Below are positions 16,054 through 25,102 of a stretch of 64,000 nt of DNA, one piece after another. A model generated the notes under the pieces. That model saw only the letters and a program-made list of their open reading frames with translations. It ran no database searches and was not told where the DNA came from. The stretch is from contig CAVYQF010000009.1 in the NCBI GenBank assembly GCA_963770545.1, positions 1 to 64,000 of the forward strand, written 5' to 3'. Both the position numbers and the translations under genes were made by a program. Each line of letters begins with the position of its first letter. Position 1 is the first letter of the stretch. This stretch comes from RYN-230 sp963770545 (GTDB taxonomy: Bacteria; Actinomycetota; Actinomycetes; Streptosporangiales; Streptosporangiaceae).

Positions 16054-16916
16054 GATCCCCCGATCGTAGCTGCCTGGGCGATCCGGGCGAACTCGGCGAC
16101 GCCCAGCGCCTCACCGCGGGCCCCAGGGTCCACGCCCGCCGCGCGCAGGATCCGTTCCGCGTCCGCGGCCGATCCGGCCCAGCCGGCCAGGGCCGCGCGG
16201 AGCGTCTTGCGCCGCTGCGAGAACGCCGCGTCCACCACCGCGAACACGGCGGCCCGCGGCACCGTCACCCCGGCCAGCGAAACGTCTGGGGGATCCCGCC
16301 GGGTGAACGCGACCAGCCCGGAATCCACGTTGGGCACCGGCCAGAACACCGTGCGCGGTACCGGCCCGGCCCGGCGGGCGTCCGCGTACCAGGCGAGCTT
16401 GACCGAGGGCACCCCGTAGACCCGGCTCCCGGGGGGCGCGGTCATCCGGTCAGCTACCTCGGCCTGCACCATCACCAGGCCCCGGCGTAGCGAGGGCAGC
16501 TCGGCCAGCAGGTGCAGCACCACCGGCACCGCCACGTTGTAGGGCAGGTTGGCGACCAGCGCCGTGGGCGGCTCCCCGGGCAGTTCGGCGGCCCCGATCC
16601 GCGCGGCGTCGGCCGTGACAACCGTCAGGCGTTGCGGAAAAGAAGGGGCATGTGCGGCGACGGTCACCGGAAGCGCGGCGGCCAGCACCGGATCTACCTC
16701 GATGGCGGTCACCTGGCGGGCCGCCGGGAGCAGGCCCAGGGTCAGCGAGCCGAACCCCGGCCCGACCTCGAGCACGACGTCCTGCGGATCGAGCGCGGCC
16801 AGGGACACGATGCGCCGGACCGTGCCCGCGTCGGTGACGAAGTTCTGGCCGAGCCGTTTGGACGGCCGGACGTCCAGCTTCCGGGCCAGTTCCCGGATCT
16901 CGCCCGGGCCGAGCAT
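16050..16916 (-). CDS. ksgA: 16S rRNA dimethyladenosine transferase (RsmA/KsgA)
   Basis: Dimethylates the two adjacent adenines in the 3' hairpin of 16S rRNA during small-subunit assembly. The N-terminus shows the substrate loop KRLGQNFVTDAGTVRRIV. SAM motif I is VLEVGPGFGSLTLGLL, and the catalytic motif IV is NLPYNVAVPVV. The usual C-terminal helical domain follows. The chosen start ATG at 16916 lies five bases after the tatD stop, with AAGGG immediately upstream; GTG codons a few positions earlier cannot be excluded. In many actinobacteria an rpfB gene separates tatD from ksgA; here it is missing. Confidence 0.95.
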   Translation of the reverse strand: MLGPGEIRELARKLDVRPSKRLGQNFVTDAGTVRRIVSLAALDPQDVVLEVGPGFGSLTLGLLPAARQVTAIEVDPVLAAALPVTVAAHAPSFPQRLTVVTADAARIGAAELPGEPPTALVANLPYNVAVPVVLHLLAELPSLRRGLVMVQAEVADRMTAPPGSRVYGVPSVKLAWYADARRAGPVPRTVFWPVPNVDSGLVAFTRRDPPDVSLAGVTVPRAAVFAVVDAAFSQRRKTLRAALAGWAGSAADAERILRAAGVDPGARGEALGVAEFARIAQAATIGGS

Positions 16917-16921
16917 CCCTT

Positions 16922-17806
16922 CTACCACGGGCCGAAGACGCGCTGGCCGGTCGCCTCGATGATCGCGCACAGCTCAGCCACGTCCAGCTGCTTGATCGCC
17001 GCGAGCGCGCGCAGCGTGTGCACGACCTGGACCGGGGAGTTGGACTTGCCCCGGTTGGGCACCGGGGTCAGGAACGGGGCGTCGGTCTCGACCAGCAGCG
17101 ACTCCGGCGGCGCGACCACGGCGGCGTCACGCAGCGGCTGGGCGTTCTTGAACGTCAGCGTCCCCGCGAAGCTCAGCACGTAGCCGGCGGCCACGCAGCG
17201 TTTGGCCATGCTGGCGTCCCCGGAGAAGCAGTGGAACACCACCTGGTCCGGCGGGCCCTCCTCGTCCAGGATGCGCAGCACGTCGTCGTGCGCGTCCCGG
17301 TCGTGGATCATCAGTGCCTTGCCCGCCTGCCTGGCGATCGCGATGTGCGCCCGGAACCACTCTTGCTGCAGCTCAGGCGGCGCGTCGTCCCAGTAGTAGT
17401 CCAGCCCGGTCTCGCCCACCGCCCGCACCCGCGGTTCGCGTGCGAGTTCGGCGATCTCCTCCCGTACCGCTTCCTTCTCCGCAACGGAACCCGACACGGC
17501 CCCGGTGTCGTTCGGATGGATGGCGACCGCGGCGTAGACCGGGTCGTGGTCGGCCGCGCAGGCCACCGCCCAGTACGAGGAGGCGAGGTCCGTGCCCACC
17601 GTGATCATCCGGGAGATGCCGGCGGCCCCGGCCCGGGCCACCACGTCCTCGACCGGGCCGGGCACCAGGTTCAGGTGGCAGTGACTGTCGAACGCGGTGG
17701 CCGGCAGGGGCTCCGGGTCGGGGGCGGGCGGCCGCCCGTACTGGTCGGCGGCTGGATCTGGGCTGGCTGGATCCGGGCTCGCTGGGTCTGGGGCTGGCGT
17801 GCTCAC
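16922..17806 (-). CDS. tatD: TatD-family metal-dependent hydrolase
   Basis: TIM-barrel metal-dependent hydrolase of the TatD (DNase) family. Metal-binding motifs are visible in order: FDSHCHL near the N-terminus, AIHPND, VGETGLDYYW, a central IHDRDAHDD, FHCFSGD and LVETDAPFLTP. The product has 294 aa, with a 35-residue Asp/Pro-rich N-terminal extension formed by a DPASPDPAS repeat. The GTG start at 17806 overlaps the metG stop by three bases, so it is coupled to metG. Nuclease activity is known for family members; the physiological substrate is uncertain. Confidence 0.94.
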   Translation of the reverse strand: MSTPAPDPASPDPASPDPAADQYGRPPAPDPEPLPATAFDSHCHLNLVPGPVEDVVARAGAAGISRMITVGTDLASSYWAVACAADHDPVYAAVAIHPNDTGAVSGSVAEKEAVREEIAELAREPRVRAVGETGLDYYWDDAPPELQQEWFRAHIAIARQAGKALMIHDRDAHDDVLRILDEEGPPDQVVFHCFSGDASMAKRCVAAGYVLSFAGTLTFKNAQPLRDAAVVAPPESLLVETDAPFLTPVPNRGKSNSPVQVVHTLRALAAIKQLDVAELCAIIEATGQRVFGPW

Positions 17807-19605
17807 TCCGGCGGCTGCTCCAGGCGGCCCAGCTCCTCGTCGATGATCGAGGGGTCGAGCTTGGTGAACAGCGGTGAGGGCGGGCCCAGCGGGATGCCCG
17901 GCGTGATGGGGCGCGACTCCCAGCGGGCGACGGCGTCGTAGTCCCCCGTGACCACCGGGTACGTGGGGCCGCCGTCCTCGTCCACCTCGTCGATCCGGGG
18001 CATCCCGGTCCAGGTGCCCTCGCCGCCCAGCATCGCGTACACCTTCGACGAGGACTCGGGCAGGAACGGCGTGAGCATGGTCTTCGCGTCGTCTACCAGC
18101 TGCAGCACCACGTGCATGATCGTGCGCATCCGCTCGGGGTCGGACTCGCGGAGCTTCCACGGCGCCTGGTCGGACATGTACTTGTTGGCCTCCGCGACGG
18201 CGCGCATGGCGTCGTTGATCCCGGCCTTGAACCGGGACCGGCCCAGCGAGCCGCCGACCCGGTCGAAGGCCTGGCGGGAGCGTTCCAGGATCTCCCGGTC
18301 GGCTCCGTTCAGCTCGCCGGGCGCCGGGACCGAGCCGATGTTCTTGGCCGCGAACGACACCGAGCGGTTCACCAGGTTGCCCCAGGTGGCGACCAGCTCG
18401 TCGTTGTTGCGGCGCAGGAACTCGCTCCAGGTGAAGTCGGTGTCCTGGTTCTCCGGCCCGGCGACCGCGACGTAATAGCGCAGGGCGTCAACGTCGTAGC
18501 GCTCCAGGAAGTCCCGCACGTAGATCACGACGGAGCGGGAGGAGGAGAACTTCCGGCCCTCCATGGTCAGGTACTCGCTGGACACCACCTCGGTCGGCAC
18601 GTTCAGCGCCCCGAGCTGGCCTGGGGTGCCGCCCCTGCTGCCCTGGCCGTTGTAGCCGAACAGCATCGCCGGCCAGATCTCGGAGTGGAAGACGATGTTG
18701 TCCTTGCCCATGAAGTAATAGGACTCGGCGTCGGGCGACTGCCACCAGGCGCGCCAGGCGTCCGGGTCACCGGAACGACGGGCCCACTCGATGGACGCGG
18801 ACAGGTAGCCGATGACCGCGTCGAACCAGACGTAGATGCGCTTGTCAGTGCGATCCCGCCAGCCGTCCAGCGGGACGGGCACGCCCCAGTCGAGGTCGCG
18901 GGTGATGGCCCGGGGCCGCAGCTCGTCGAGCAGGTTCAGCGAGAAGTTCAGCACGTTCGGCCGCCACTGGCCGGTCTTGCTCCCCAGCCACCTGCGGAGC
19001 ACCTCGGTGAACGCGGGGAGGTCCAGGAAGTACTGCTCCGTCTCGATGAACTGGGGCGTCTCGCCGTTGATCTTCGAGCGAGGGGCGATCAGGTCCACCG
19101 GGTCGAGCTGGTTGCCGCAGTTGTCGCACTGGTCACCGCGGGCGTGCTCGTACCCGCAGATCGGGCAGGTGCCCTCGATGTAACGGTCGGGCAGGGTCCG
19201 TCCGGTGGACGGCGAGATCGCGCCCAGCGTGGTCTGCGGGAAGATGTAGCCGTTCTTGAGCAGCCCGAGGAAGATCTCCTGCGTCACCGCGTAGTGGTTG
19301 CGGGTGGTCGTCCGGGTGAACAGGTCGTAGGAGAGGCCCAGCGCGCGCAGGTCCTCCGCGATCACCCGGTTGTAACGGTCGGCGAGCTGGCGGGCGGTCA
19401 GGCCCTCGGCGTCGGCGGCGACCTGGATCGGGGTCCCGTGCTCGTCGGTGCCGCTGACCATCAGCACCTGGTTCCCGGCCATCCGCTGGTACCGGCTGAA
19501 CATGTCCGAGGGCAGGCCGAAGCCGGAGACATGGCCGATGTGGCGAGGGCCGTTGGCGTACGGCCAGGCGGGTGCGGTCAGGATGTGACGGGTCGTCGCG
19601 GACAT
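17803..19605 (-). CDS. metG: methionyl-tRNA synthetase
   Basis: Charges tRNA-Met. The 600-residue protein has the class I HIGH-type site as PYANGPRHIGHVSG near residue 15, a zinc knuckle CPICGYEHARGDQCDNCG near residue 145, and the KMSKS-type loop as GRKFSSSRSVVI near 350 (KFSSSR). The anticodon-binding helical domain follows, and no C-terminal tRNA-binding extension is present, as is usual in actinobacteria. The start ATG at 19605 has GGAG upstream. It begins the metG-tatD-ksgA-ispE run. Confidence 0.97.
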   Translation of the reverse strand: MSATTRHILTAPAWPYANGPRHIGHVSGFGLPSDMFSRYQRMAGNQVLMVSGTDEHGTPIQVAADAEGLTARQLADRYNRVIAEDLRALGLSYDLFTRTTTRNHYAVTQEIFLGLLKNGYIFPQTTLGAISPSTGRTLPDRYIEGTCPICGYEHARGDQCDNCGNQLDPVDLIAPRSKINGETPQFIETEQYFLDLPAFTEVLRRWLGSKTGQWRPNVLNFSLNLLDELRPRAITRDLDWGVPVPLDGWRDRTDKRIYVWFDAVIGYLSASIEWARRSGDPDAWRAWWQSPDAESYYFMGKDNIVFHSEIWPAMLFGYNGQGSRGGTPGQLGALNVPTEVVSSEYLTMEGRKFSSSRSVVIYVRDFLERYDVDALRYYVAVAGPENQDTDFTWSEFLRRNNDELVATWGNLVNRSVSFAAKNIGSVPAPGELNGADREILERSRQAFDRVGGSLGRSRFKAGINDAMRAVAEANKYMSDQAPWKLRESDPERMRTIMHVVLQLVDDAKTMLTPFLPESSSKVYAMLGGEGTWTGMPRIDEVDEDGGPTYPVVTGDYDAVARWESRPITPGIPLGPPSPLFTKLDPSIIDEELGRLEQPPE

Positions 19606-19645
19606 GGCTCCAGCCTAGGGGCACCCCGGGCAGGTCCCGAACGGA

Positions 19646-20630
19646 TTACGCTTGCGGGTCCGGTCGGCCAGGGCCGGGCCGGCGGGCCGCCAGCACGGCG
19701 TCGTACACCTCGCGCCGGCGCAGGCCGTACTCCCGGGCCACCGCGGCGATCACCTCGTTGCGCGGCTGGCCGTCCCGGCCACGGCGGCCTACCTCGGCCG
19801 CCGCCTCCGCCGGGGTGATCCGGGGTCCTCCCTGATGCCCCTCGACGACCAGGGTGATCTCGCCCAGCGTGCCGTCCGCCGCCCACTGCGCCAGCTCGCC
19901 CAGCGTGCCCCGGCGGACCTCCTCGTGGGTCTTGGTCAGCTCACGGCAGACCACCGCCCGGCGCCCGGGCCCGAACGCCGCGGCCAGCTCGTCCAGGGTG
20001 GCCCGGATCCGCTTGGCGGCCTCGAAGAAGACCAGGGTCCGCGGCTCGGTGGCCAGCTCGGCGAAGCGGCGGGCCCGCTCACCCGCCTTGGCGGGCGGGA
20101 ACCCCTCGAAGCAGAACCGGTCGGTGGGCAGGCCGGACACGGCCAGCGCCGCGGTCACCGCGGACGGCCCGGGCAGGACCCTGATCGGGGCGCCCGCGTC
20201 GGCCGCCCCCGCCACCAGCCGGTACCCGGGATCGCTGATCGTGGGCATGCCCGCGTCGGACACCAGGAGCACGTCCTGGCCGGTGCGCAGCAGGTCGAGC
20301 AGCTGGTCACTGCGCTGGCGCTCAACCGCGTTCCAGTACGAGATGACCCGGCCGGTCACCTCGACGCCGAGGGTGGCGGCCAGCCGCGCGCAGCCGCCGG
20401 GTGTCCTCGGCCGCCACCAGCGAGGCCTCGGCGAGGGCCTGGGCGAGCAGCGGGGACGCGTCCCCGGGGCGGCCGATGGGCACGGCCGCCACCGTGAGCG
20501 TGCCGTAGGGGCCGGTAGCCGGGGACGCGGAGCTGCCGGCGGCCGGGGAACCGCTGGCGGCCCTGGCCGGGGAGCCGCTGGCGGCCGGGGCCGGGGAGCT
20601 GCTGGAGTGGGCTGCATCGCTGGTGTTCAT
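19646..20630 (-). pseudogene. rsmI: 16S rRNA C1402 2'-O-methyltransferase RsmI, with one frameshift
   Basis: Tetrapyrrole-methylase-fold enzyme that methylates ribose of C1402 in 16S rRNA. The first frame (20630 to about 20390) gives a Ser/Ala/Pro-rich leader and then GTLTVAAVPIGRPGDASPLL and LVAAEDTRRLR. The second frame (about 20390 to 19646) continues with RLAATLGVEVTGRVISYW, VLLVSDAGMPTISDPG and LPGPSAVTAAL, then the C-terminal helix-turn-helix. One extra base in the CTGCGCGCGGCTGG stretch accounts for the shift. Because the protein is otherwise intact, an assembly error is a serious possibility. The ATG start at 20630 is divergent from pmt. Confidence 0.88.
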
Positions 20631-20749
20631 GCCGGGCACCACGCTATGTCCCGCGGCCAGGTTCCGGGCCCGGCCAGGTTGCGCCTGCCGCGCCAATACG
20701 TGGCAATCTGGCGCCCGCGGTACCCGCCCGCGCCCATACCATGTGACCG

Positions 20750-22393
20750 ATGATGGCCTCCCGGACGACGTCGCAGCCGGCCGCGACCCACGACGAGCCA
20801 TCCGGGCTCCTGGCCCGGATGGTCCCGCCCATGCCCGGCAGCGCGCTCTGGGGCTGGCTGGGCCCGCTGCTGGTCACCGCGTTCGGCGCGTTCCTGCGGT
20901 TCAACCAGCTGAACGTGCCGGACAAGGTCATCTTCGATGAGACGTACTACGTCCCCGATGCGTTGGGGATCGTGCGGTATGGCGTCGAGCACAACTACGT
21001 GAGTTCCCGGAACTCGATGCTCGTCCAGGGGAACACGCACATCTTCACTTCTGGCGGGGAGTTCGTCGTGCACCCCCCGGTCGGGAAGCTGTTCATCGCC
21101 TTCGGCGAATGGACCTTCGGCGTCAACTCATTCGGCTGGCGGTTCTCCGCCGCGCTGATCGGATCGCTCGCCATCCTGCTGCTGGCCCGGATCGCCCGGC
21201 GGATGACCCGGTCCACCCTGCTCGGCTGCGTCGCCGGCCTGCTGCTGGCGCTGGACGGGCTGGAATTCGTGATGAGCCGTACTGCCCTGCTGGACATCTT
21301 CCTCATGTTCTGGATACTGGCCACGTTCGGCTGCCTGGTGGTGGACCGGGATGTCACCCGGGCCCGGCTGGCCAGGGCGGTGGCGGCGGTGGCCAGGACG
21401 TCCGCCGGTCATGAGCTGGACGGCCTGGAAGCGGGCCGCCTGGAACCAGGGCGCCTGGACGGGCCCGCGCGGTCGGCCGCGTGGCGGCAGCAGATCCCGT
21501 GGTGGCGGGTGGGTGCGGGGGTCTGCATGGGCCTGGCCCTGGCCTCGAAGTGGGACGCGATCTGGTACCTGCTCGGGCTTACCGGGCTGGTGATCGCGTG
21601 GGACGTCGGCGCGCGCCGGGCCGCCGGGCTGCCCAACGGCTTCACCGCCACCATCCGGCGGCACCGCTGGATGCCAGTCTGGTTCGGCCTGCTGCCCGTC
21701 GCGGTGTACCTGGTCACCTGGTCCGGCTGGTTCTTCACCAGCACCGGGTATGACCGGCAGTATGCCGCCCAGAACGGCACCCATATCCCGGTCATCTCCG
21801 CGCTGCTCTCATTCGTGCACTACCAGCAGCAGATGCTCCAGTTCCACCTGGGCCTGACCACGCATCACCCTTACCAGTCGCAGCCGTGGACCTGGCTCGT
21901 CATGAGCAGGCCGGTCGCGTTCTTCTGGCAGTGCCCGGCGGGCGGCACGCACGGGACCTGCGCCAGCTCCAAGGCCCAGGAAGTGCTGGCCATCGGCACG
22001 CCCGTGATCTGGTGGGCGTCCATCGCCACCCTGCTGGTCTGCGTGGCCTGGTGGCTGACCCGTCGCGACTGGCGGGCCGGGGCGCTGCTCCTGGCCGTGG
22101 CCGTGGGCTGGCTGCCCTGGTTCTGGTTCGCGCTGCATGACCACCGCACCGAGTTCTTGTTCTACGCGCTGGAGTTCGAGCCCTTCCTGATCTTGTCGAT
22201 CACCCTGTGCCTGGGACTGATCCTCGGCCCGGCCCGGGCCTCCGTGATGCGCCGCACGGTCGGCGCGGGGGTGGTTGGCGCCTATCTGCTCGGGGTCCTG
22301 CTGAACTTCGCCTACATGTACCCTGTCCTGGCGGGCAAGATCATCCCGTACTCGGACTGGCTGTCGCACATGTGGTACCACGGCTGGATCTAG
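20750..22393 (+). CDS. pmt: protein O-mannosyltransferase
   Basis: Integral membrane GT-C glycosyltransferase that moves mannose from polyprenyl-phosphate-mannose to secreted proteins. The 547-residue protein shows the acidic FDETYYV motif after the first helix and the conserved HPPVGKLFIAFGE segment. It has about ten further transmembrane helices, and SFVHYQQQMLQFHLGL with QPWTWLVMSRPVAFFW in the extracytoplasmic loop. It has ATG start 20750. In actinobacteria it lies beside rsmI, as here. Its stop codon overlaps that of the convergent methyltransferase gene within CTAG. Confidence 0.94.
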   Translation: MMASRTTSQPAATHDEPSGLLARMVPPMPGSALWGWLGPLLVTAFGAFLRFNQLNVPDKVIFDETYYVPDALGIVRYGVEHNYVSSRNSMLVQGNTHIFTSGGEFVVHPPVGKLFIAFGEWTFGVNSFGWRFSAALIGSLAILLLARIARRMTRSTLLGCVAGLLLALDGLEFVMSRTALLDIFLMFWILATFGCLVVDRDVTRARLARAVAAVARTSAGHELDGLEAGRLEPGRLDGPARSAAWRQQIPWWRVGAGVCMGLALASKWDAIWYLLGLTGLVIAWDVGARRAAGLPNGFTATIRRHRWMPVWFGLLPVAVYLVTWSGWFFTSTGYDRQYAAQNGTHIPVISALLSFVHYQQQMLQFHLGLTTHHPYQSQPWTWLVMSRPVAFFWQCPAGGTHGTCASSKAQEVLAIGTPVIWWASIATLLVCVAWWLTRRDWRAGALLLAVAVGWLPWFWFALHDHRTEFLFYALEFEPFLILSITLCLGLILGPARASVMRRTVGAGVVGAYLLGVLLNFAYMYPVLAGKIIPYSDWLSHMWYHGWI

Positions 22394-24135
22394 AACCCGG
22401 ACAGCAGAGCCGGTCCCGGGACCAGCAGCCGCTCCATCTCGCGGGGCTCGAACTTGATCAGGCCGCCCGCGTAGACCCGGCCCTGCTCCGGGGAGACGGA
22501 CCGGCTCAGGAACGCCGCCAGGGCGTCCAGCACCCCGGAGTCCAGCGGCTCGCGCGGGTACAGTCCGTGCGCGATGTTCAGGTAGCTGGCCCCGGCCTGG
22601 TTCCGCACGAACACCGGCGGCCGGCGGCCCATGTAGCTGGCCATGATGGGCGGCGGCACCCCGAGCCGGACCCGCCACCAGGGCGTGCGGTGCCGGGCCA
22701 CATAGGAGTCCGCGGCCCCGGCCGCCGTGGCGTGGCGGAGGAAGCGGGCCACGCCGGCCCGTTCCCCGCCAGGCAGGTCGTCCAGGTCCGCAGGCAGGCT
22801 GATGACCTGGCGCAACGGGGCGCCGGGCGCCAGGACCGGGCCGGCCGCGATCAGCTCCCGGGCCCGGGTCACCGCCGGGACACAGAACCGGGCCGGGACC
22901 AGCGGATGCGGCCCGGCCGTGACCCATACCGCGTTCGCGCCGGTGACCTGGCCCCGGTGCACGCGGCACAGTTCACCCAGCTCAACGTGGCCCTCCGGGA
23001 CACGTCCGGGGCGCCTGGGGGCCGCCGATCGGCTAGCCGATCCGGGCCCGGCCGATCCGGGCCCGGCCGATCCGGGGTCGGCCGATCCGGGCTGGGCGGC
23101 ACGGAACAGTGGCCCCCAGCGGGAGGCGGCGCGCAGCGCCGGGACAGCCACCGGGGTGCCGCCCCCCAGGGCGCCCAGTTCCGCCGGGCCAGCCACCCGG
23201 CGCATCCGGATCGCCTCCGGCGTGGTGCCCGGGCGGAAGCAGGCGATGACCGAGGTCGCCGCGGCGTCTGCGAACACCGCCGTAGCCGGCTCGATCAGGT
23301 GGACCGCCAGGCCGCCGAGCGTCCCGAGCAGCAACTCCCGGATGAGCCGGCCGTAGTTCACGTCCAGCCACTCGGCTGCGGTGATGAGCACGCCCAGGTC
23401 GCCCGGGACCGCATGGCGTGCCGTGGCCAGGAAGAAATGAGCGTGCAGCCCGGCCAGCCCGCTGGCGGGCAGCCCTTGCTCCCGGGCGGCGCGGCGGAGC
23501 CAGTCCTTCCCCGGCGCGGCGATCTGATGATGCCGCACGTAGGGCGGGTTGCCCAGGAACAGCGTGGGCCCTTCGGCGGGTGGCAGCCGGGCGCAGCAGT
23601 AGTCGCCGAGCAGCACCGCGGACCGGCCCGCGAACCCGGCCGCAGCCAGGCTGGCCCGGCCGATGATCGCGGCCGCCGGGTCGATCTCCACGCCGATCAG
23701 GGCCGCCTGCGGCCAGCGGCGTCCCGCGGCCAGCAGCATCCGGGCCGAGCCGGAGCCGGGGTCCACGACCCGCGCCGGGCGGATTCCGGTCCTGGCCGCC
23801 CAGGCGATCATGCTCTTGATGACCGGCGGCGGGGTGAACGTCTGCCCCAGGACCCGCCGGCCCGCCGGACTGCGCAGCGCGCAGAAGGCGTCCCCGAGCG
23901 GATCCTCCCCGGCCCGGATCCGGTCCCGGGTCACCGTCACCGCGGGGTCGCTCTCAGGCCCGCGGTCGCCCGCGCGGGCCGCCAGGTCCCGCTCCGCGCC
24001 GGACCAGCCAGCCACGGAGCGCGCGCCCAGCCGGCAGGCCAGGGTCATCAGCGCCTGCTCGTCCGTTATCTGACCGATTGGTCTTGGCCCGCCTGCGGCG
24101 GAACCGCCCGGGAGAACGCTGGTCACCTGCCTCAT
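22390..24135 (-). CDS. orphan N6-adenine DNA methyltransferase
   Basis: Large gamma/N12-class adenine methyltransferase resembling Eco57I/TaqI-type enzymes. SAM motif I is VVDPGSGSARMLLAAG, followed by LIGVEIDPAA, and the catalytic motif IV is LFLGNPPYVRHH. A target-recognition region makes up the C-terminal half. No restriction subunit or specificity gene is adjacent, so it may be a solitary epigenetic methylase or part of a phage-defence set not visible here. The middle contains a linker of GSADPGSAGPGS-type repeats encoded by a 15-bp tandem repeat near 23038-23090. The start is uncertain: ATG at 24135 (581 aa) or ATG at 24210. Its TAG stop overlaps that of pmt. Confidence 0.82.
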   Translation of the reverse strand: MRQVTSVLPGGSAAGGPRPIGQITDEQALMTLACRLGARSVAGWSGAERDLAARAGDRGPESDPAVTVTRDRIRAGEDPLGDAFCALRSPAGRRVLGQTFTPPPVIKSMIAWAARTGIRPARVVDPGSGSARMLLAAGRRWPQAALIGVEIDPAAAIIGRASLAAAGFAGRSAVLLGDYCCARLPPAEGPTLFLGNPPYVRHHQIAAPGKDWLRRAAREQGLPASGLAGLHAHFFLATARHAVPGDLGVLITAAEWLDVNYGRLIRELLLGTLGGLAVHLIEPATAVFADAAATSVIACFRPGTTPEAIRMRRVAGPAELGALGGGTPVAVPALRAASRWGPLFRAAQPGSADPGSAGPGSAGPGSASRSAAPRRPGRVPEGHVELGELCRVHRGQVTGANAVWVTAGPHPLVPARFCVPAVTRARELIAAGPVLAPGAPLRQVISLPADLDDLPGGERAGVARFLRHATAAGAADSYVARHRTPWWRVRLGVPPPIMASYMGRRPPVFVRNQAGASYLNIAHGLYPREPLDSGVLDALAAFLSRSVSPEQGRVYAGGLIKFEPREMERLLVPGPALLSGF

Positions 24136-24291
24136 TGTGACGTCGGCGTCCGCGGGACCGGGTGCGACGGGCCGGATCGGGGTCTGGGAGCATAGGTGTT
24201 GGTAGATCATCTAGCTGGCGGACCAGTCCGCGCGGCAGCCCGGCCACGAACTACTAGTGAATCCGTTGCCGGGGCGCACAGTGCACCTTCA

Positions 24292-24315
24292 GGAATCTCT
24301 CAGGATCGGGGGGTA
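24292..24315 (+). promoter_or_regulatory. SigR-type promoter of the sigma factor gene
   Basis: GGAAT (24292-24296), 16-base spacer, GTA (24313-24315). The known SigR/SigH consensus is GGGAAT-N16-18-GTT, so this is a reasonable match for positive autoregulation. The SD and start follow about 110 bases downstream. Confidence 0.5.
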
Positions 24316-24425
24316 GTAAAGAGAGCAGGAACAACGGGGAAAAAAGTGACCCGATTCACCGAGCCGGATGGGTGTTCTCATACGTCTTTAGGGTGAAGGG
24401 TAACGATCGAGCAGTGGAGCAAGGC

Positions 24426-25010
24426 ATGGGGACTAGCGAAGAGGCACCAGACCAGGACCAGCGGTTCGAGCAGGACGTCATCCCGTTCCTCGGCCAGCTG
24501 TACCCCGCTGCGCTTCGCATGACCCGCAACCCGACGGACGCTGAGGACCTCGTCCAGGAGACCTCGGCTAAGGCGTACGCCGCGTTTCACCAGTTCCGCC
24601 CGGGCACCAACCTGAAAGCCTGGCTGCATCGCATCCTGGCCAACACGTTCATCAACACCTACCGCAAGCGGCGCCGTGAACCTCGGCAGGCGTCCGGCGG
24701 CGACTTCCAGGAATGGCAGATGCCGGCCGACCCGCTGGCCGCCCAGGCCAGGTCGGCCGAGGCGGAGGCGCTGGACCGGCTGGCCGACTCGGAGATCCTG
24801 CGCGCGCTGCGGGATCTGCCCGAGGAGTTCCGGGTCGCGGTGTACCTGGCCGATATCGAGGGTTACGCCTACAAGGAGATCGCCGAGATCATGGGCACCC
24901 CCATCGGCACGGTGATGTCGCGGCTGCACCGCGGCCGTGGCCGGCTGCGCGACAAGCTGGCCGCGTACGGGCCCGGCCCCGGTCCGGGCCTGGCCCCGAT
25001 GACCGGCTGA
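24426..25010 (+). CDS. sigR: SigR/SigH-like ECF sigma factor
   Basis: ECF sigma factor of the redox/thiol-stress SigR (SigH) group. Region 2 is FLGQLYPAALRMTRNPTDAEDLVQETSAKAYAAF with RPGTNLKAWLHRILANTFINTYRKRRREP. Region 4 is LPEEFRVAVYLADIEGYAYKEIAEIMGTPIGTVMSRLHRGRGRLRDKL, all in near-canonical SigR form. The start ATG at 24426 has GGAG six bases upstream (194 aa). A GTG at 24372 is in frame and could give an extended form, as known for SigR of Streptomyces coelicolor. The usual downstream gene, the zinc anti-sigma factor rsrA, is absent: a convergent asnB follows. A plausible SigR-type promoter lies upstream. Confidence 0.92.
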   Translation: MGTSEEAPDQDQRFEQDVIPFLGQLYPAALRMTRNPTDAEDLVQETSAKAYAAFHQFRPGTNLKAWLHRILANTFINTYRKRRREPRQASGGDFQEWQMPADPLAAQARSAEAEALDRLADSEILRALRDLPEEFRVAVYLADIEGYAYKEIAEIMGTPIGTVMSRLHRGRGRLRDKLAAYGPGPGPGLAPMTG

Positions 25011-25024
25011 GCTGCCCGGTCAGA

Positions 25025-25096
25025 CCAGTCCGCCCGGCGCGACCCGTCCGCTGGGCCCGGCCCGTCCGCTGGGCCCGGCCCGTCCGCCCGGCCAGG
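25025..25096. repeat. 18-bp tandem repeat between sigR and asnB stops
   Basis: About four copies of CCCGTCCGCTGGGCCCGG, two of them identical (25043-25060, 25061-25078), filling the convergent gap. It may act as a structured transcript end. Confidence 0.8.
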
Positions 25097-25102
25097 CCCG
25101 GT

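Noticed and set aside
13180..16419. A plus-strand open frame of more than 1000 codons
   Set aside because: It is antisense to ABC-F, ispE and ksgA, has Arg/Pro/Gln-rich composition and no domain. High GC gives long shadow frames.
18112..19818. Long plus-strand frame of 568 codons
   Set aside because: Mirror of metG with no recognisable domain and typical antisense composition.
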